Counted from the stretch's first letter, positions 34,838-43,998 are shown. The stretch is 64,000 nucleotides of DNA from DATCKG01 sp036562385 (GCA_036562385.1 DATCKG010000071.1:1-64000); one strand, 5' to 3'. Notes: a model not told the origin generated them from the sequence alone. Program-made: numbers and translations.

Positions 34838-35818
34838 TTAGTAGTTCCGGACGCTGACAATGGCTTCCATGACCCGCCCCGGGTCCGGAAGGTACAAATC
34901 CTCCCCCAGCAGGTACGGCATGGGAATATCGAAGCCCGTCACCCGGGCCACCGGGGCTTCCAGATACTCCAGGGCATGGTCGTTGATCAGGGCGATCAGT
35001 TCGCTGTGAAATCCGGCGGTGCGGGGCGCCTCGGTCACCACCACCGCCCGGCCCGTCTTCTTGACGGAAGCGATGATGGTCTCCACGTCGATGGGATTGA
35101 GGCTCCTGAGGTCGATCACTTCCGCCTGCCAGCCGTACTCGGCGGCTGCCCGCTCCGCCGCCTCCAGGGCGGTATGAACGTGGACGCCATAGGTCAGGAT
35201 GGTAAGATCGGAGCCCTCCCGGGCGATGGCCGCCTGGCCGATGGGCACCGTATAGTAATCCGCCGGTACCTCGGCCCGGAACGCCCGATACAGCCGCTTC
35301 GGCTCCAGGTACAGGACCGGGTCGGGATCTTCGATGGCCGCCAGCAGCAGCCCCTTGGCGTCGTAGGGATTGGAGGGCACCACAATCTTCAAACCCGGGA
35401 CATTGGCGTACCAGGCCTCGATGGACTCGGAGTGATGCTCCAGGGCCCGGATGCCGCCGAAGGAGGGAATCCGAATCACCATGGGGCAGGAAAAGCGCCC
35501 CCGGCTCCGGTTCCGGATGCGAGCGATGTGGCTGACCACCTGCTCATGGGCAGGGGCGAGAAAGCCGTCGAACTGAATCTCCACCACCGGACGGAGGCCG
35601 TAGACCGCCATGCCGACGGCAGCGCCGACAAAGCCCGATTCCGCCAGGGGGGTATCGATGACCCGGTCCGGTCCGAATTCCTGGTAGAGCCCTTCCGTGG
35701 CGCGGAACACCCCGCCGTTGATGCCCACGTCCTCGCCCATGACCACGACGTTCGGGTCCCGGCGCATCGCCAGCCGGAGGGCCTCGTTGATGGCCTGAAT
35801 CAGGGTCAGCTTAGGCAT
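34838..35818 (-). CDS. pdhB: 2-oxoacid dehydrogenase E1 beta subunit
   Basis: The product has 326 residues, the family length. Landmarks are GEDVGINGGVFRATEGL, DTPLAESGFVGAAVGMA (ThDP Glu region), EIQFDGFLAPAHEQVVSH and DLRSLNPIDVETI. It forms the alpha2-beta2 heterotetramer with E1 alpha, whose stop codon it overlaps by eight bases. TTAGG-like SD sequences are within the end of the alpha gene. Confidence 0.93.
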   Translation of the reverse strand: MPKLTLIQAINEALRLAMRRDPNVVVMGEDVGINGGVFRATEGLYQEFGPDRVIDTPLAESGFVGAAVGMAVYGLRPVVEIQFDGFLAPAHEQVVSHIARIRNRSRGRFSCPMVIRIPSFGGIRALEHHSESIEAWYANVPGLKIVVPSNPYDAKGLLLAAIEDPDPVLYLEPKRLYRAFRAEVPADYYTVPIGQAAIAREGSDLTILTYGVHVHTALEAAERAAAEYGWQAEVIDLRSLNPIDVETIIASVKKTGRAVVVTEAPRTAGFHSELIALINDHALEYLEAPVARVTGFDIPMPYLLGEDLYLPDPGRVMEAIVSVRNY

Positions 35819-36926
35819 GGATGCCGACCCCCTTCCTTCCCTTTCGGGCCAGGTAGGCTTTCAGGTACTCCCGCTGCCGCACCAGTTCCGGGGTGGGCTC
35901 CGCGTAGACGTACCCGAAGATGTCATCCACGCTGGGCCGGGGTTCCGCCTCCGCTTCCGCCACGGCGGCGTTCACCTGGTCCCGGGCCCACTGCTGCAGG
36001 TCCTCGTCCTCGGCCTCGGTCCACAGGCCTTTCAACATGAGGTACCGCCGCAGCCGCTGGATGGCGTCCCGGTTCTGCCACTCCTCCACCTCTTCCTGGG
36101 TGCGGTACTTCTTGGGGTCGTCCGGTGTGGTGTGGGGACCGTACCGGAAGGTGAGGGCCTCCACCAGGGTGGGTCCCCCGCCCGAACGGGCCCGGTCAAT
36201 CGCCTCCTTCATCACCGTCAGAACCGCCAGCACATCCTGTCCGTCCACCCGGACCCCCGGGATGTCGTACGCCAGGGCCCGCTGTACGATGGTGGGCGCC
36301 TTAAACTGCCTGGTGTTGGGCGTGGAAATCGCATAGCGGTTGTTCTGGATGAAAAAGATCGTGGCCGTGTTGTAGACCGATGCAAAGTTCAAGGCCTCAT
36401 GGAAGTCTCCGGGTGAGGTTCCGCCATCACCGGCGTAGCCCACCGCCACAGTGTCCTCGCCCTTGATCTTGGCCGCCCAGGCGACCCCCACCGCATGCAG
36501 CAGCTGCGTGGCGATGGGGATGGAGATGGGAAACGCGTTCACCCCTTCCGGCACACACGAGCCCCGTTCGTCCCCCATGAAATAGCGCAGGATATGCTTC
36601 GCGGGAACGCCCATGACCTGCATGGCGCCATGGTCCCGGTAGGTGGGGAAGATCCAGTCCTTCCCCTTGCGAAGCCAATAGGCAGAGCCTACCTGACAGG
36701 CCTCCTGACCGCTGAAAGGGGCGAAGGTGCCCATCCGGCCCTGACGGGACAGATTGAGGCAGCGCTGGTCAAACACGCGCAGGTAAACCATCCAGCGGTA
36801 TACGTCCTTGAGAAGGTCGGGCGGAAAGTCGGGCTCTGCCTGCACGGGTGTGCCGTCGGGGCCCAACACGCGCCGGACGGGGAACAGCTGTTCCATGTCC
36901 AGGCCGGTGGCTACTGCCGTGGCCAT
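35811..36926 (-). CDS. pdhA: 2-oxoacid dehydrogenase E1 alpha subunit
   Basis: The product has 371 residues. The ThDP motif GYAGDGGTSPGDFHEALNFASVYNTATIFFIQNNRYAIST is intact, and RYGPHTTPDDPKKYR carries the phosphorylation-loop region of the family. This is the Gram-positive PdhA/BkdA type. It catalyses decarboxylation of pyruvate or a branched 2-oxoacid and acylation of E2. First gene of the operon, with GGGAGG just above the ATG. Confidence 0.93.
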   Translation of the reverse strand: MATAVATGLDMEQLFPVRRVLGPDGTPVQAEPDFPPDLLKDVYRWMVYLRVFDQRCLNLSRQGRMGTFAPFSGQEACQVGSAYWLRKGKDWIFPTYRDHGAMQVMGVPAKHILRYFMGDERGSCVPEGVNAFPISIPIATQLLHAVGVAWAAKIKGEDTVAVGYAGDGGTSPGDFHEALNFASVYNTATIFFIQNNRYAISTPNTRQFKAPTIVQRALAYDIPGVRVDGQDVLAVLTVMKEAIDRARSGGGPTLVEALTFRYGPHTTPDDPKKYRTQEEVEEWQNRDAIQRLRRYLMLKGLWTEAEDEDLQQWARDQVNAAVAEAEAEPRPSVDDIFGYVYAEPTPELVRQREYLKAYLARKGRKGVGIHA

Positions 36927-37033
36927 GTCTGGATACCTCCCTTGGTGTGTTCGCGATCAACCAACGGGGGACAGGATACAGGCCGGTGGTAGTGCATTCC
37001 GCGCCTGCATCACGTACTTTCGGGTTAGCCCCT

Positions 37034-37063
37034 ATTGTAGTTTATCGCCCACTGAGTGGTCAA
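37034..37063 (-). promoter_or_regulatory. Promoter of the 2-oxoacid dehydrogenase operon
   Basis: TTGACC (37063-37058), 18 bases and TACAAT (37039-37034) on the minus strand. A perfect palindrome CCACT-G-AGTGG (37049-37059) covers part of the -35 and spacer and is a likely operator. The 36927-37276 gap otherwise holds only the divergent arsR promoter. Confidence 0.6.
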
Positions 37064-37206
37064 TAGTGCTTTTTTCATACATTTTGCCGCCATCTTGTTG
37101 ACCAACACAGATGAGTCGTGTATAATTATCAGCCGCTTTTGTTCAGAATACTTCACCCGAAAGAAAGTAAATTCCCCAACGGAAGCAGTACTTTAGTCAC
37201 TTGGGA

Positions 37207-37237
37207 TTGACACATTTGATTGATAGGTCAATAATTA
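37207..37237 (+). promoter_or_regulatory. arsR promoter and operator
   Basis: TTGACA (37207-37212) is followed at 19 bases by TAATTA (37232-37237). The palindrome ATTGA-TAGG-TCAAT (37219-37232) sits in the spacer, where an ArsR-type autorepressor would bind. The stretch is much more AT-rich than its surroundings. Confidence 0.6.
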
Positions 37238-37276
37238 GTATATTAGGAGATTCAGAACGCGGGGGAGGTCAAGGGG

Positions 37277-37645
37277 ATGGAACAGGATAAGCGGATTTTC
37301 GAACTGCAAGCCCGGCTTTGCCAGGTGCTTGCCAGTCCGAAGCGGTTGGAGATCTTGTACACCCTCAAGAACGGCGAAATGACAGCGGGGGAACTCGCCA
37401 AAGCAGTCGACGTGACCATGCCGAATCTGTCTCAGCACCTGTCGCTGATGAAGCAGCACGGATTGGTAGAATCCCACAAAGAAGGGCTCAATATGTACTA
37501 CCGGATCTCGTCGAATCACATCCTGGAAACCCTGCGGTCTGTCCGCATGGTCCTGGCCGAACAGCTGGAGCGGCAGTCCATGTTGCTGGGGCAGGTGGAT
37601 GAGACGATTCCGGATAAGAACGCGCAGGCCTCTGGCAGCCCTTAA
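37277..37645 (+). CDS. ArsR-family transcriptional regulator
   Basis: The product has 122 residues. A winged HTH of ArsR type is present: RLCQVLASPKRLEILYTLKNGEMTAGELAKAVDVTMPNLSQHLSLMKQHGLVESHKEGLNMYYRISS. The metal-binding ELCVCDL box of ArsR/SmtB sensors is missing, and there is no Cys except one near the start, so it is likely a non-metal sensor or a constitutive repressor. It is divergent from the 2-oxoacid dehydrogenase operon and may regulate it. It ends in a terminator hairpin. Confidence 0.88.
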   Translation: MEQDKRIFELQARLCQVLASPKRLEILYTLKNGEMTAGELAKAVDVTMPNLSQHLSLMKQHGLVESHKEGLNMYYRISSNHILETLRSVRMVLAEQLERQSMLLGQVDETIPDKNAQASGSP

Positions 37646-37673
37646 GCATAACCGCCCAAACTGTGTCATCTTT

Positions 37674-37738
37674 CCGCCCTCCTGACGGTCCGGCCTTCGC
37701 TGCAGCGCCGCTGCCGAAAGCCGGCCGAGGGCGGCTTT
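37674..37738 (+). terminator. Terminator of arsR
   Basis: CCGCCCTC (37674-37681) pairs with GAGGGCGG (37727-37734), with inner CCGGC/GCCGG, and is followed by CTTTTG. Confidence 0.75.
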
Positions 37739-37822
37739 TGTATGTTGGCGGCCCCCTTTCCATTCGGATGGGAACATGGGATAATGATGGCGATTTCTGC
37801 AGGAAAAGAGGGAATGCCCCTG

Positions 37823-38626
37823 ATGCTGATCACAGGGTTCGTCGATCCCGTCGCCATCCGACTCGGTCCCATCTCCATCCGGTGGTACGGAATCCTTTTC
37901 GTCACGGCGATTCTGGCGGCGGTGTGGACCACCATGCGGGCCGCCCGCAACCGGGGGCTGGACCCCGAGTTCGTACCCGATGCGGCCATGGTGGTAGTGC
38001 CGGCAGGCATCATCGGCGCCCGGCTGTATGAGGTCTTTGTGCTGCAGTGGCCGTATTACCGCCAGCACCCGGGCGAAATCCTGGCCATCTGGCACGGCGG
38101 ACTGGCCATCCACGGAGGCGTGCTGGGCGCCCTCCTGGTCGGGGCCATCTTTGCCTGGTACCGGCGGCAGCCTTTCTGGCTGTGGGCAGACATGGCGTCC
38201 CCGGGCCTGATCCTGGCCCAGGCCATCGGCCGCTGGGGAAACTTCTTCAACCAGGAGGCCTACGGCGACCCGGCCCCTGCCTGGCTGGTGGATCGGATGC
38301 CCGGATGGCTCCGGGAGGGAATGACCATCCACGGCACAGTGATGCATCCGACGTTCCTGTACGAAAGCCTCTGGAACCTGGCCGTGTTTGGGGTGCTTTA
38401 TTGGGTGCAGCAGCGCCGTCCCCCGTCCGGGGTGGTCTTCTGCCTGTACCTGATCCTTTACAACGTGGGCCGGTTCTTCATCGAATCGATCCGGCAGGAC
38501 AGCACCTTCATCTTCGGCCTGCGGGTGGCCCAGGTGATGGCTGTGGCGCTGATCCTGGTGGGCGCGGCTTTGCTGCTTTGGCGCCTGGCAGCAGGACGGC
38601 AGCGCCCCCATTCGACGGCGCCCTGA
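37823..38626 (+). CDS. lgt: Prolipoprotein diacylglyceryl transferase
   Basis: The product has about 267 residues. The essential signature GRWGNFFNQEAYG and the HGGLAIHGG segment are present, with about seven membrane helices. It attaches diacylglycerol to the lipobox Cys of prolipoproteins such as the two in this window (2239 and 15677 genes). ATG 37823 has AGAGGG 8 bases above; other in-frame ATGs at 37814 and 37742 are less likely. Its own terminator follows. Confidence 0.93.
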   Translation: MLITGFVDPVAIRLGPISIRWYGILFVTAILAAVWTTMRAARNRGLDPEFVPDAAMVVVPAGIIGARLYEVFVLQWPYYRQHPGEILAIWHGGLAIHGGVLGALLVGAIFAWYRRQPFWLWADMASPGLILAQAIGRWGNFFNQEAYGDPAPAWLVDRMPGWLREGMTIHGTVMHPTFLYESLWNLAVFGVLYWVQQRRPPSGVVFCLYLILYNVGRFFIESIRQDSTFIFGLRVAQVMAVALILVGAALLLWRLAAGRQRPHSTAP

Positions 38627-38639
38627 GTTCGGCGATGTA

Positions 38640-38683
38640 GAGCCCCCCGAGGCCGGCGGCACCGCCGGCCCGAGGGGCTCCTT
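38640..38683 (+). terminator. Terminator of lgt
   Basis: GAGCCCC...GGGGCTC with an inner GGCCGGCGG/CCGCCGGCC forms a stem of about 18 pairs, followed by CTTGTCC. Confidence 0.75.
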
Positions 38684-38741
38684 GTCCATATCCGCCGGTG
38701 CAGCCGGCGGGTGGTTTGGATTCACACAGGAGGGACGCAAG

Positions 38742-39647
38742 ATGGCTTCGGTACTGGTGGCAGGTGGCACAGGCTTTATCGGCAGGCACATCGTACGGAG
38801 TCTTGTGGCGCGGGGACATCGGGTGGCCGTCATGAGCCGGGATCCCCGCCGGGCTGCCCAGGTGGTGCCGGAAGGCGTGGAGGTCCGCCCCGGCGACGTA
38901 CGCCAGCCCGAGACCCTGCGGGAAGCGATGGCTGGTGTGGAGGTAGTGGTCAGCGCGGTGCAGTTTCCCAACCACCCGGTAGAGAACCCCCGGAAGGGGT
39001 ATACCTACCTCGCCATCGACGGGGAAGGCACCGTTCGCCAGGTGGAGGCGGCCCGTGCCGCGGGCGTTCGCCGTTTCGTGTACCTGAGCGGGGCGGGAAC
39101 CCGGGAGGGCCGGACCGAGCCCTGGTTCCAGGCCAAGCTGAAGGCTGAGAAGGCCATACGGGAAAGCGGAATGACCTACACCATTTTCCGGCCCTCCTGG
39201 GTATACGGTCCCGAGGACCGGAGCCTGAACCGGTTTGCGGCCTTTGCCCGCCACCTGCCCTTTGTCCCGGTGATCGGCGACGGCCGGATCCGGGTCCAGC
39301 CGGTACTGGTCACCGATCTGGCACAGGTGGTGGCCCTCAGCGTGGACGCACCCCAGGCGGAAAACAAGATCTACGACGTGGGCGGCCCGGAGGCCCTCAC
39401 CATGAATGAGATCCTGCAGACCATGCTGAAGGTGATGGGCCTGCGCCGGCCCCTGCTTCACGGTCCCGTGCCCCTGGTCAAGGCGGCGGCCGCGGTGCTC
39501 AGCCTGCTGCCCAACCCGCCGCTTACGCCCAGGGCGGTGGACTTCATCCTGATGGACGAGCCGGTGGACATCGGTCCCCTCTTGCGGGATTTTCCGATCC
39601 GCCTCACCCCCCTGGAGGAGGGCCTTTCCTATCTGGCCCGGCACTGA
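38742..39647 (+). CDS. NAD(P)-binding NmrA/NDUFA9-like protein
   Basis: The product has 301 residues. The extended-SDR nucleotide motif VLVAGGTGFIGRHIV is at the N-terminus, followed by YLSGAGTREGR and IFRPSWVYGPEDRSLNRF. This is the atypical SDR family related to complex I NDUFA9, whose members lack the usual YxxxK pair. AGGAGGG lies 6 bases before the ATG. Function is not known; quinone or redox sensing is often proposed for relatives. Confidence 0.85.
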   Translation: MASVLVAGGTGFIGRHIVRSLVARGHRVAVMSRDPRRAAQVVPEGVEVRPGDVRQPETLREAMAGVEVVVSAVQFPNHPVENPRKGYTYLAIDGEGTVRQVEAARAAGVRRFVYLSGAGTREGRTEPWFQAKLKAEKAIRESGMTYTIFRPSWVYGPEDRSLNRFAAFARHLPFVPVIGDGRIRVQPVLVTDLAQVVALSVDAPQAENKIYDVGGPEALTMNEILQTMLKVMGLRRPLLHGPVPLVKAAAAVLSLLPNPPLTPRAVDFILMDEPVDIGPLLRDFPIRLTPLEEGLSYLARH

Positions 39648-39733
39648 CCCGGCAAAACGTGCGGCGCCCGGCAGGAGCCACGGCGATTCAGGGTGAATCC
39701 GCTATCGATTCTGATTTTCCGGAGTTGATGAGC

Positions 39734-41599
39734 ATGCCAGATACCCTCCGGTTTGTCCCCTGTGGCGACCGCTCCCTTCTGGTCTACTGCGGCGACCGTA
39801 TCGCCGAAGACGTCAACCGCCGGGTTCACCGGCTGGCCCGGATGCTCCGGGAGGTCCGGCATCCGGCGGTGATGGAGGTGACCCCGGGCTACCACTGCCT
39901 GCTGGTGGAATACGACCCCATCCGGGTGCGCCAGGACCAGGTGGAAGCGCTCATCCGGGAATGTGCGGAAGGGGAAGCCCCGGAGCCCGAACCCCGCATC
40001 GTGGAGATCCCTGTCTGCTACGGTGGCGAGTACGGGCCGGACCTTCCGGATGTGGCCGCCCATGCGGGCCTTTCCCCGGAAGAGGTGGTGGCCCGCCATG
40101 CAGCGCCCCTGTACCCCGTCTACTGCGTGGGGTTCAGTCCGGGTTTCCCGTATCTGGGCGAGGTGGATCCGAGCCTCAGCACCCCGCGGCTGGCCGAACC
40201 CCGCATCAAGATCCCGGCGGGCAGCGTGGGCATCGGCGGTTCCCAGACCGGTATCTACCCCTCTTCCTCCCCCGGCGGCTGGCGCATCATCGGCCGCACG
40301 CCCCTGCAGCTTTTTGACCCGCGGCGCAATCCCCCGGCCCTGCTGGCCCCCGGGGACCGGGTGCGCTTCCGGCCCATTTCCGCGGAGGAGTACGCGGCCC
40401 TGGAGGCCGCTCGCCAACCGGTGGAACCCTCCCGGCCTGCCTTTGTCGAGGGGCGGGCGGGCCTCAGGATCCTGTCCCCCGGCCTGCTGACCACTGTCCA
40501 GGACCTGGGGCGTCGGGGATATCAGGCCCTGGGCGTTCCGGTGGCCGGCGCCGCCGACTTCTGGTCCCTGATGGTGGGCAACTGGCTTCTGGGCAACCGG
40601 GCCCGGAGCGCCGCCCTGGAGATCACCCTGACGGGACCGGAGGTGGAGTTTACCGGCGCCGTGGCCTTCTGCCTGGCCGGCGCGCCCATCGAGGCGGAAC
40701 TGGTGCCCGCCTCCGGGGCCTCGCCGGTGGCGGTACCCGCCTGGACGACCCTGCTGGCGGGGCCCGGGGACAGGCTGCGGCTGGGTTCCACCCGGGCGGG
40801 CTGCCGGACATACCTGTGCGTGGCGGGAGGCATCGATCTGCCCCCGGTGCTGGGCAGCCTGTCGGAGGACCTGTTCGGCGGAATCGGCCCCCTGGGCCGC
40901 CCGGTGCAAGCAGGCGATTGGCTGCCGGTGGGCCTGCCGCTGCACCCGCCGGCGGATCTGGCCGGCCGGACGCTGCCCGCTGACGCCATCCCGGCCTACG
41001 GGGAAGCGGTGACCATCCGGGTGACCCGGGGGCCCCAGTGGGATGCGTTTACCCCGGAGGGGCAGGCCGCTTTCCTGGAGGGTCCTTACACCGTCCGGCC
41101 CCAGTCCAACCGTCAGGGACTGCGGCTGGAGGGCCCCGCGGTGACCCATGCCGGCCGGGCGGACATCATTTCCGAACCGATTCCGCCGGGAAGCGTCCAG
41201 GTTCCGGCCAGCGGCCAGCCGATCCTCCTGTTGGGCAACCGGCAGACGGTGGGCGGGTACACCAAAATCGCCACGGCCGTCTATCCCGACCTGGCCCGGG
41301 CTGCCCAGCTCCGGCCGGGCGACCGCTTGCGGTTTCAGGAGGTGGACCTGGCGGAGGCCCACAGCATCGCCTGGGCAGAGCGGCGAAAGCTCGGGCAGAT
41401 CCGCCGGTTCCTCCAGCGGGACATTCTCCAGCGTCAGACCCAGCCGCCTGTGCTCCGGATCCCGGAGGTCCAGCCGGAGGTCCGGACACAAGAACAGCAC
41501 GGCCAGGAAATGGCCGTGCCGGTAACGAGCCGGCGCACCTTGCGGATACGCATCGGCGCCGTCGAGTATCTGGTGACGGTGGAAGAGATCAGGTCCTGA
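39734..41599 (+). CDS. Fused 5-oxoprolinase subunits PxpB-PxpC with a C-terminal extension
   Basis: The product has 621 residues. Residues 1-225 are PxpB/KipI-like (YPVYCVGFSPGFPYLGEVDP, GSVGIGGSQTGIYP, GGWRIIGRTPLQLF). Residues about 240-570 are PxpC/KipA-like (GLLTTVQDLGRRGYQALGVPVAGAAD, TYLCVAGGIDLPPVLGS, GRADIISEPIPPGSVQVPASGQPILLL, GGYTKIATAVYP). The last 45 residues are extra and end in RRTLRIRIGAVEYLVTVEEI, which looks like the first strands of a biotinyl/lipoyl carrier domain that then stops. ATG 39734 is preceded by CGGAG. It is a urea amidolyase-type fold that cleaves 5-oxoproline with PxpA; no pxpA is in the window. Confidence 0.9.
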   Translation: MPDTLRFVPCGDRSLLVYCGDRIAEDVNRRVHRLARMLREVRHPAVMEVTPGYHCLLVEYDPIRVRQDQVEALIRECAEGEAPEPEPRIVEIPVCYGGEYGPDLPDVAAHAGLSPEEVVARHAAPLYPVYCVGFSPGFPYLGEVDPSLSTPRLAEPRIKIPAGSVGIGGSQTGIYPSSSPGGWRIIGRTPLQLFDPRRNPPALLAPGDRVRFRPISAEEYAALEAARQPVEPSRPAFVEGRAGLRILSPGLLTTVQDLGRRGYQALGVPVAGAADFWSLMVGNWLLGNRARSAALEITLTGPEVEFTGAVAFCLAGAPIEAELVPASGASPVAVPAWTTLLAGPGDRLRLGSTRAGCRTYLCVAGGIDLPPVLGSLSEDLFGGIGPLGRPVQAGDWLPVGLPLHPPADLAGRTLPADAIPAYGEAVTIRVTRGPQWDAFTPEGQAAFLEGPYTVRPQSNRQGLRLEGPAVTHAGRADIISEPIPPGSVQVPASGQPILLLGNRQTVGGYTKIATAVYPDLARAAQLRPGDRLRFQEVDLAEAHSIAWAERRKLGQIRRFLQRDILQRQTQPPVLRIPEVQPEVRTQEQHGQEMAVPVTSRRTLRIRIGAVEYLVTVEEIRS

Positions 41600-41608
41600 A
41601 CACACCCC

Positions 41609-42745
41609 TCAGAAGTTGATTTTCTGCCTTCGCATGCCGACGTTCAGCACCAGTCCGATGGCGGCAATGTTGGTCATCAGGGCCGAACCGCCATAGGAGA
41701 TGAAAGGCAGCGGAATGCCGGTGACGGGCAACACCCCCAGGGTCATGCCAATATTCTCCACCACGTGGAAACCGATCATGGCGGCCACGCCGGTGGCGAG
41801 GAGGCAGCCGTACATGTCCTTGGCCGACCCCGCGATGGCCATGATCCGGTTGAGCATCAGCACGAAGAGGACCAGCACCACGGCTCCACCGATGAAGCCC
41901 AATTCCTCACCGATCACCGAATAGATGAAGTCAGTGTGCTGATACGGCAGAAAGCCCAGCTGGTTCTGGGTGCCATGGAAAAGCCCCCGGCCGAAGAGCC
42001 CTCCGGATCCGATGGAGATCTTGGACTGCAGCACATGGTACCCGGCTCCCAGAGGATCCTGGGACGGGTCGATGAACACTTCCAACCGCTTCACCTGGTG
42101 CTCCTGCAGGGGCCACATGGAGACGCCGTAGTGCATGTGGGCATACAACCATCCACCCAGCAGGGCGATGGGAGTGCCCACCAGCAAGGCCATCTTGGGT
42201 CCGGGGAACCCCGCCATGTAGACCATGGCGATGGTAATGGCGACGAACACCAGGGCTGTTCCCAGGTCCGGCTGCAGCATCAGCAGGATCAGCAGCGGCA
42301 GGACATGCAGCCCCACCGGGATCAGGTCCCAGATGGTCTGCAGCCTCTCCATTTGGCTGAGCTGATAGCCCAGGGTGATGATCAGCATCAGCTTTCCCAG
42401 CTCGGAAGGCTGGATCTGCAAGGGTCCGATGCCGATCCAGCTCTGGGCGCCGTTGCTGATCTTGCCCACCACCAGCACTGCGGTCAGCAGGGCCACATTC
42501 AGTCCGTAAATCGGCCACGCCATGCGCCCCAGGTCCTCATAGTCAAACAGCAGCACCACCACCATCAGGGCCAGTCCGATGACGGCTGCGATGGCCTGCT
42601 TGGTCACAAACACGCGGGCCTGCTCAGGTCCCGCAAACCCCTGGGCAGCGCTGGCAACGATCACCAGCCCCAGGGCTACCAGGCATCCCATGACAAGAAT
42701 CAGGAGCTTGTCCAGATGCCGGAGCATACGAGCATCCAGGTTCAT
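41609..42745 (-). CDS. rodA: Rod-shape SEDS glycosyltransferase RodA
   Basis: The product has 378 residues, ten membrane helices and SEDS motifs: SWIGIGPLQIQPSELGKL, LQPDLGTALVF (catalytic Asp region), GSGGLFGRGLFHGTQNQLGFLPYQHTDFIYSVIGEELGFIG and TGIPLPFISYGGSAL. It polymerises lipid II for side-wall synthesis together with MreBCD. ATG 42745 has AAAAGGGG above. It lies downstream of the min genes on the same strand but behind a terminator. Confidence 0.94.
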   Translation of the reverse strand: MNLDARMLRHLDKLLILVMGCLVALGLVIVASAAQGFAGPEQARVFVTKQAIAAVIGLALMVVVLLFDYEDLGRMAWPIYGLNVALLTAVLVVGKISNGAQSWIGIGPLQIQPSELGKLMLIITLGYQLSQMERLQTIWDLIPVGLHVLPLLILLMLQPDLGTALVFVAITIAMVYMAGFPGPKMALLVGTPIALLGGWLYAHMHYGVSMWPLQEHQVKRLEVFIDPSQDPLGAGYHVLQSKISIGSGGLFGRGLFHGTQNQLGFLPYQHTDFIYSVIGEELGFIGGAVVLVLFVLMLNRIMAIAGSAKDMYGCLLATGVAAMIGFHVVENIGMTLGVLPVTGIPLPFISYGGSALMTNIAAIGLVLNVGMRRQKINF

Positions 42746-42847
42746 GGCCAAACCCCTTTTCGTAGGCGTATATCTTGGTCCGGCATGTTCACAGGCGCTC
42801 ATACATTATACACGACGGAACGATCCAACGGGCCAAAACGCGCAAAA

Positions 42848-42874
42848 GAAACCACCGGCAATGCCGGTGGTTTC
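42848..42874 (-). terminator. Terminator of the min operon
   Basis: GAAACCACCGGCA-N1-TGCCGGTGGTTTC is a perfect 13-base stem followed on the minus strand by TTTTGCG, between minE and rodA. Confidence 0.85.
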
Positions 42875-42892
42875 TGTGTTCCCAACAGCCAT

Positions 42893-43171
42893 TTACCGCC
42901 CGATCCCCACGACCGCTCGCTTCATCCGCCGGATCGGGATATTTGCCACCAGGGCCACCTGATGTTCACCACTCTGGAGCGTGACGTCCATAGACTCCTC
43001 TTCGATCTCCATGTAGCGCGAGATGACCGCGATCAGCTCTTCCTTGAGCGCCTCAAGGAACTGGGGAGAGACATTCGTCCGGTCGTGCACCAGTACCAGC
43101 CGCAGCCGCTCCTTGGCAATATCTGCGCTGGAGGATTCCCGTCCAAAGACCTTCGCGATGAGCTCCAGCAC
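42893..43171 (-). CDS. minE: Cell division topological specificity factor MinE
   Basis: The product has 92 residues. AKERLRLVLVHDRTNVSPQFLEALKEELIAVISRYMEI matches the anti-MinCD and dimerisation parts of MinE (A-x-x-RL...DR...). MinE drives pole-to-pole oscillation of MinCD. Bacilli use DivIVA instead; the presence of MinE is typical of Clostridia. SD GGGGGGA. Confidence 0.92.
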   Translation of the reverse strand: MLELIAKVFGRESSSADIAKERLRLVLVHDRTNVSPQFLEALKEELIAVISRYMEIEEESMDVTLQSGEHQVALVANIPIRRMKRAVVGIGR

Positions 43172-43188
43172 GCCGTGTCCCCCCTTCC

Positions 43189-43998
43189 CTAGCTCCGGCC
43201 AAGGCCGACGATGCGCTTGAACTTGGTCCAGAGGCTATCCTCAGCCTCCAGATGCATGATGGGGACTTCCTCGCCCATCAGGCGCCTGGCGATGTTGTGG
43301 AAAGCCTTCCCCGCTTTGCTATCCGGGTGATAGACCACGGGCTCGCCGCGATTGGTGGAAACGATGATCTGCTCGTCCTCCGGCACCACGCCGAGCAAGT
43401 CGATAGCCAGCATTTCCAGCATGTCATCGATCTCCAGCATGTCGCCCCGGGCCACCATCTTGGGCCGCACCCGGTTGACAATCAGCATGGCGGGATACTT
43501 TTCTTCGCCGCGGCTGGCGTCCCACAGCCCGATAACCCGGTCGGCGTCTCGGACAGAGGCCACTTCCGGGTTGGCCACGATGATGGCCTTCTGGGCGCCG
43601 GCGATGGCGTTCTTGAAGCCATCCTCAATGCCGGCCGGACAGTCCACCAGGACATAGTCGAACTCGCGAGCCAGCTGGTCCGTCAGATCGCTCATCTGTC
43701 GGGGTGTGACATCGCGCTTCTCCCGGGTCTGGGCGGCGGCCAACAAGTAAAGGGAGTCAATCCGCTTGTCCTTGATGAGGGCATGCTTGAGCTTGGCATG
43801 CCCTTCCACCACGTCTACGAGATCGTAGACAATGCGGTTCTCCAGGCCCATCACCACGTCCAGGTTGCGAAGCCCGATATCGGCGTCCACCAGGACGACC
43901 TTATTGCCCAGTTGGGCCAGCGCAGTACCCAGGTTGGCAACGGTGGTCGTCTTGCCGACGCCACCCTTCCCGGAGGTCACAACGATGACCTGTCCCAT
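43189..43998 (-). CDS. minD: Septum site-determining ATPase MinD
   Basis: The product has 269 residues. The deviant Walker A is GKGGVGKTT, the switch includes DLVDVV and DYVLVDCPAGIEDGF, and the C-terminal amphipathic membrane-targeting helix is LWTKFKRIVGLG. It recruits MinC to the membrane and is displaced by MinE. Within the order minC-minD-minE. Confidence 0.95.
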   Translation of the reverse strand: MGQVIVVTSGKGGVGKTTTVANLGTALAQLGNKVVLVDADIGLRNLDVVMGLENRIVYDLVDVVEGHAKLKHALIKDKRIDSLYLLAAAQTREKRDVTPRQMSDLTDQLAREFDYVLVDCPAGIEDGFKNAIAGAQKAIIVANPEVASVRDADRVIGLWDASRGEEKYPAMLIVNRVRPKMVARGDMLEIDDMLEMLAIDLLGVVPEDEQIIVSTNRGEPVVYHPDSKAGKAFHNIARRLMGEEVPIMHLEAEDSLWTKFKRIVGLGRS

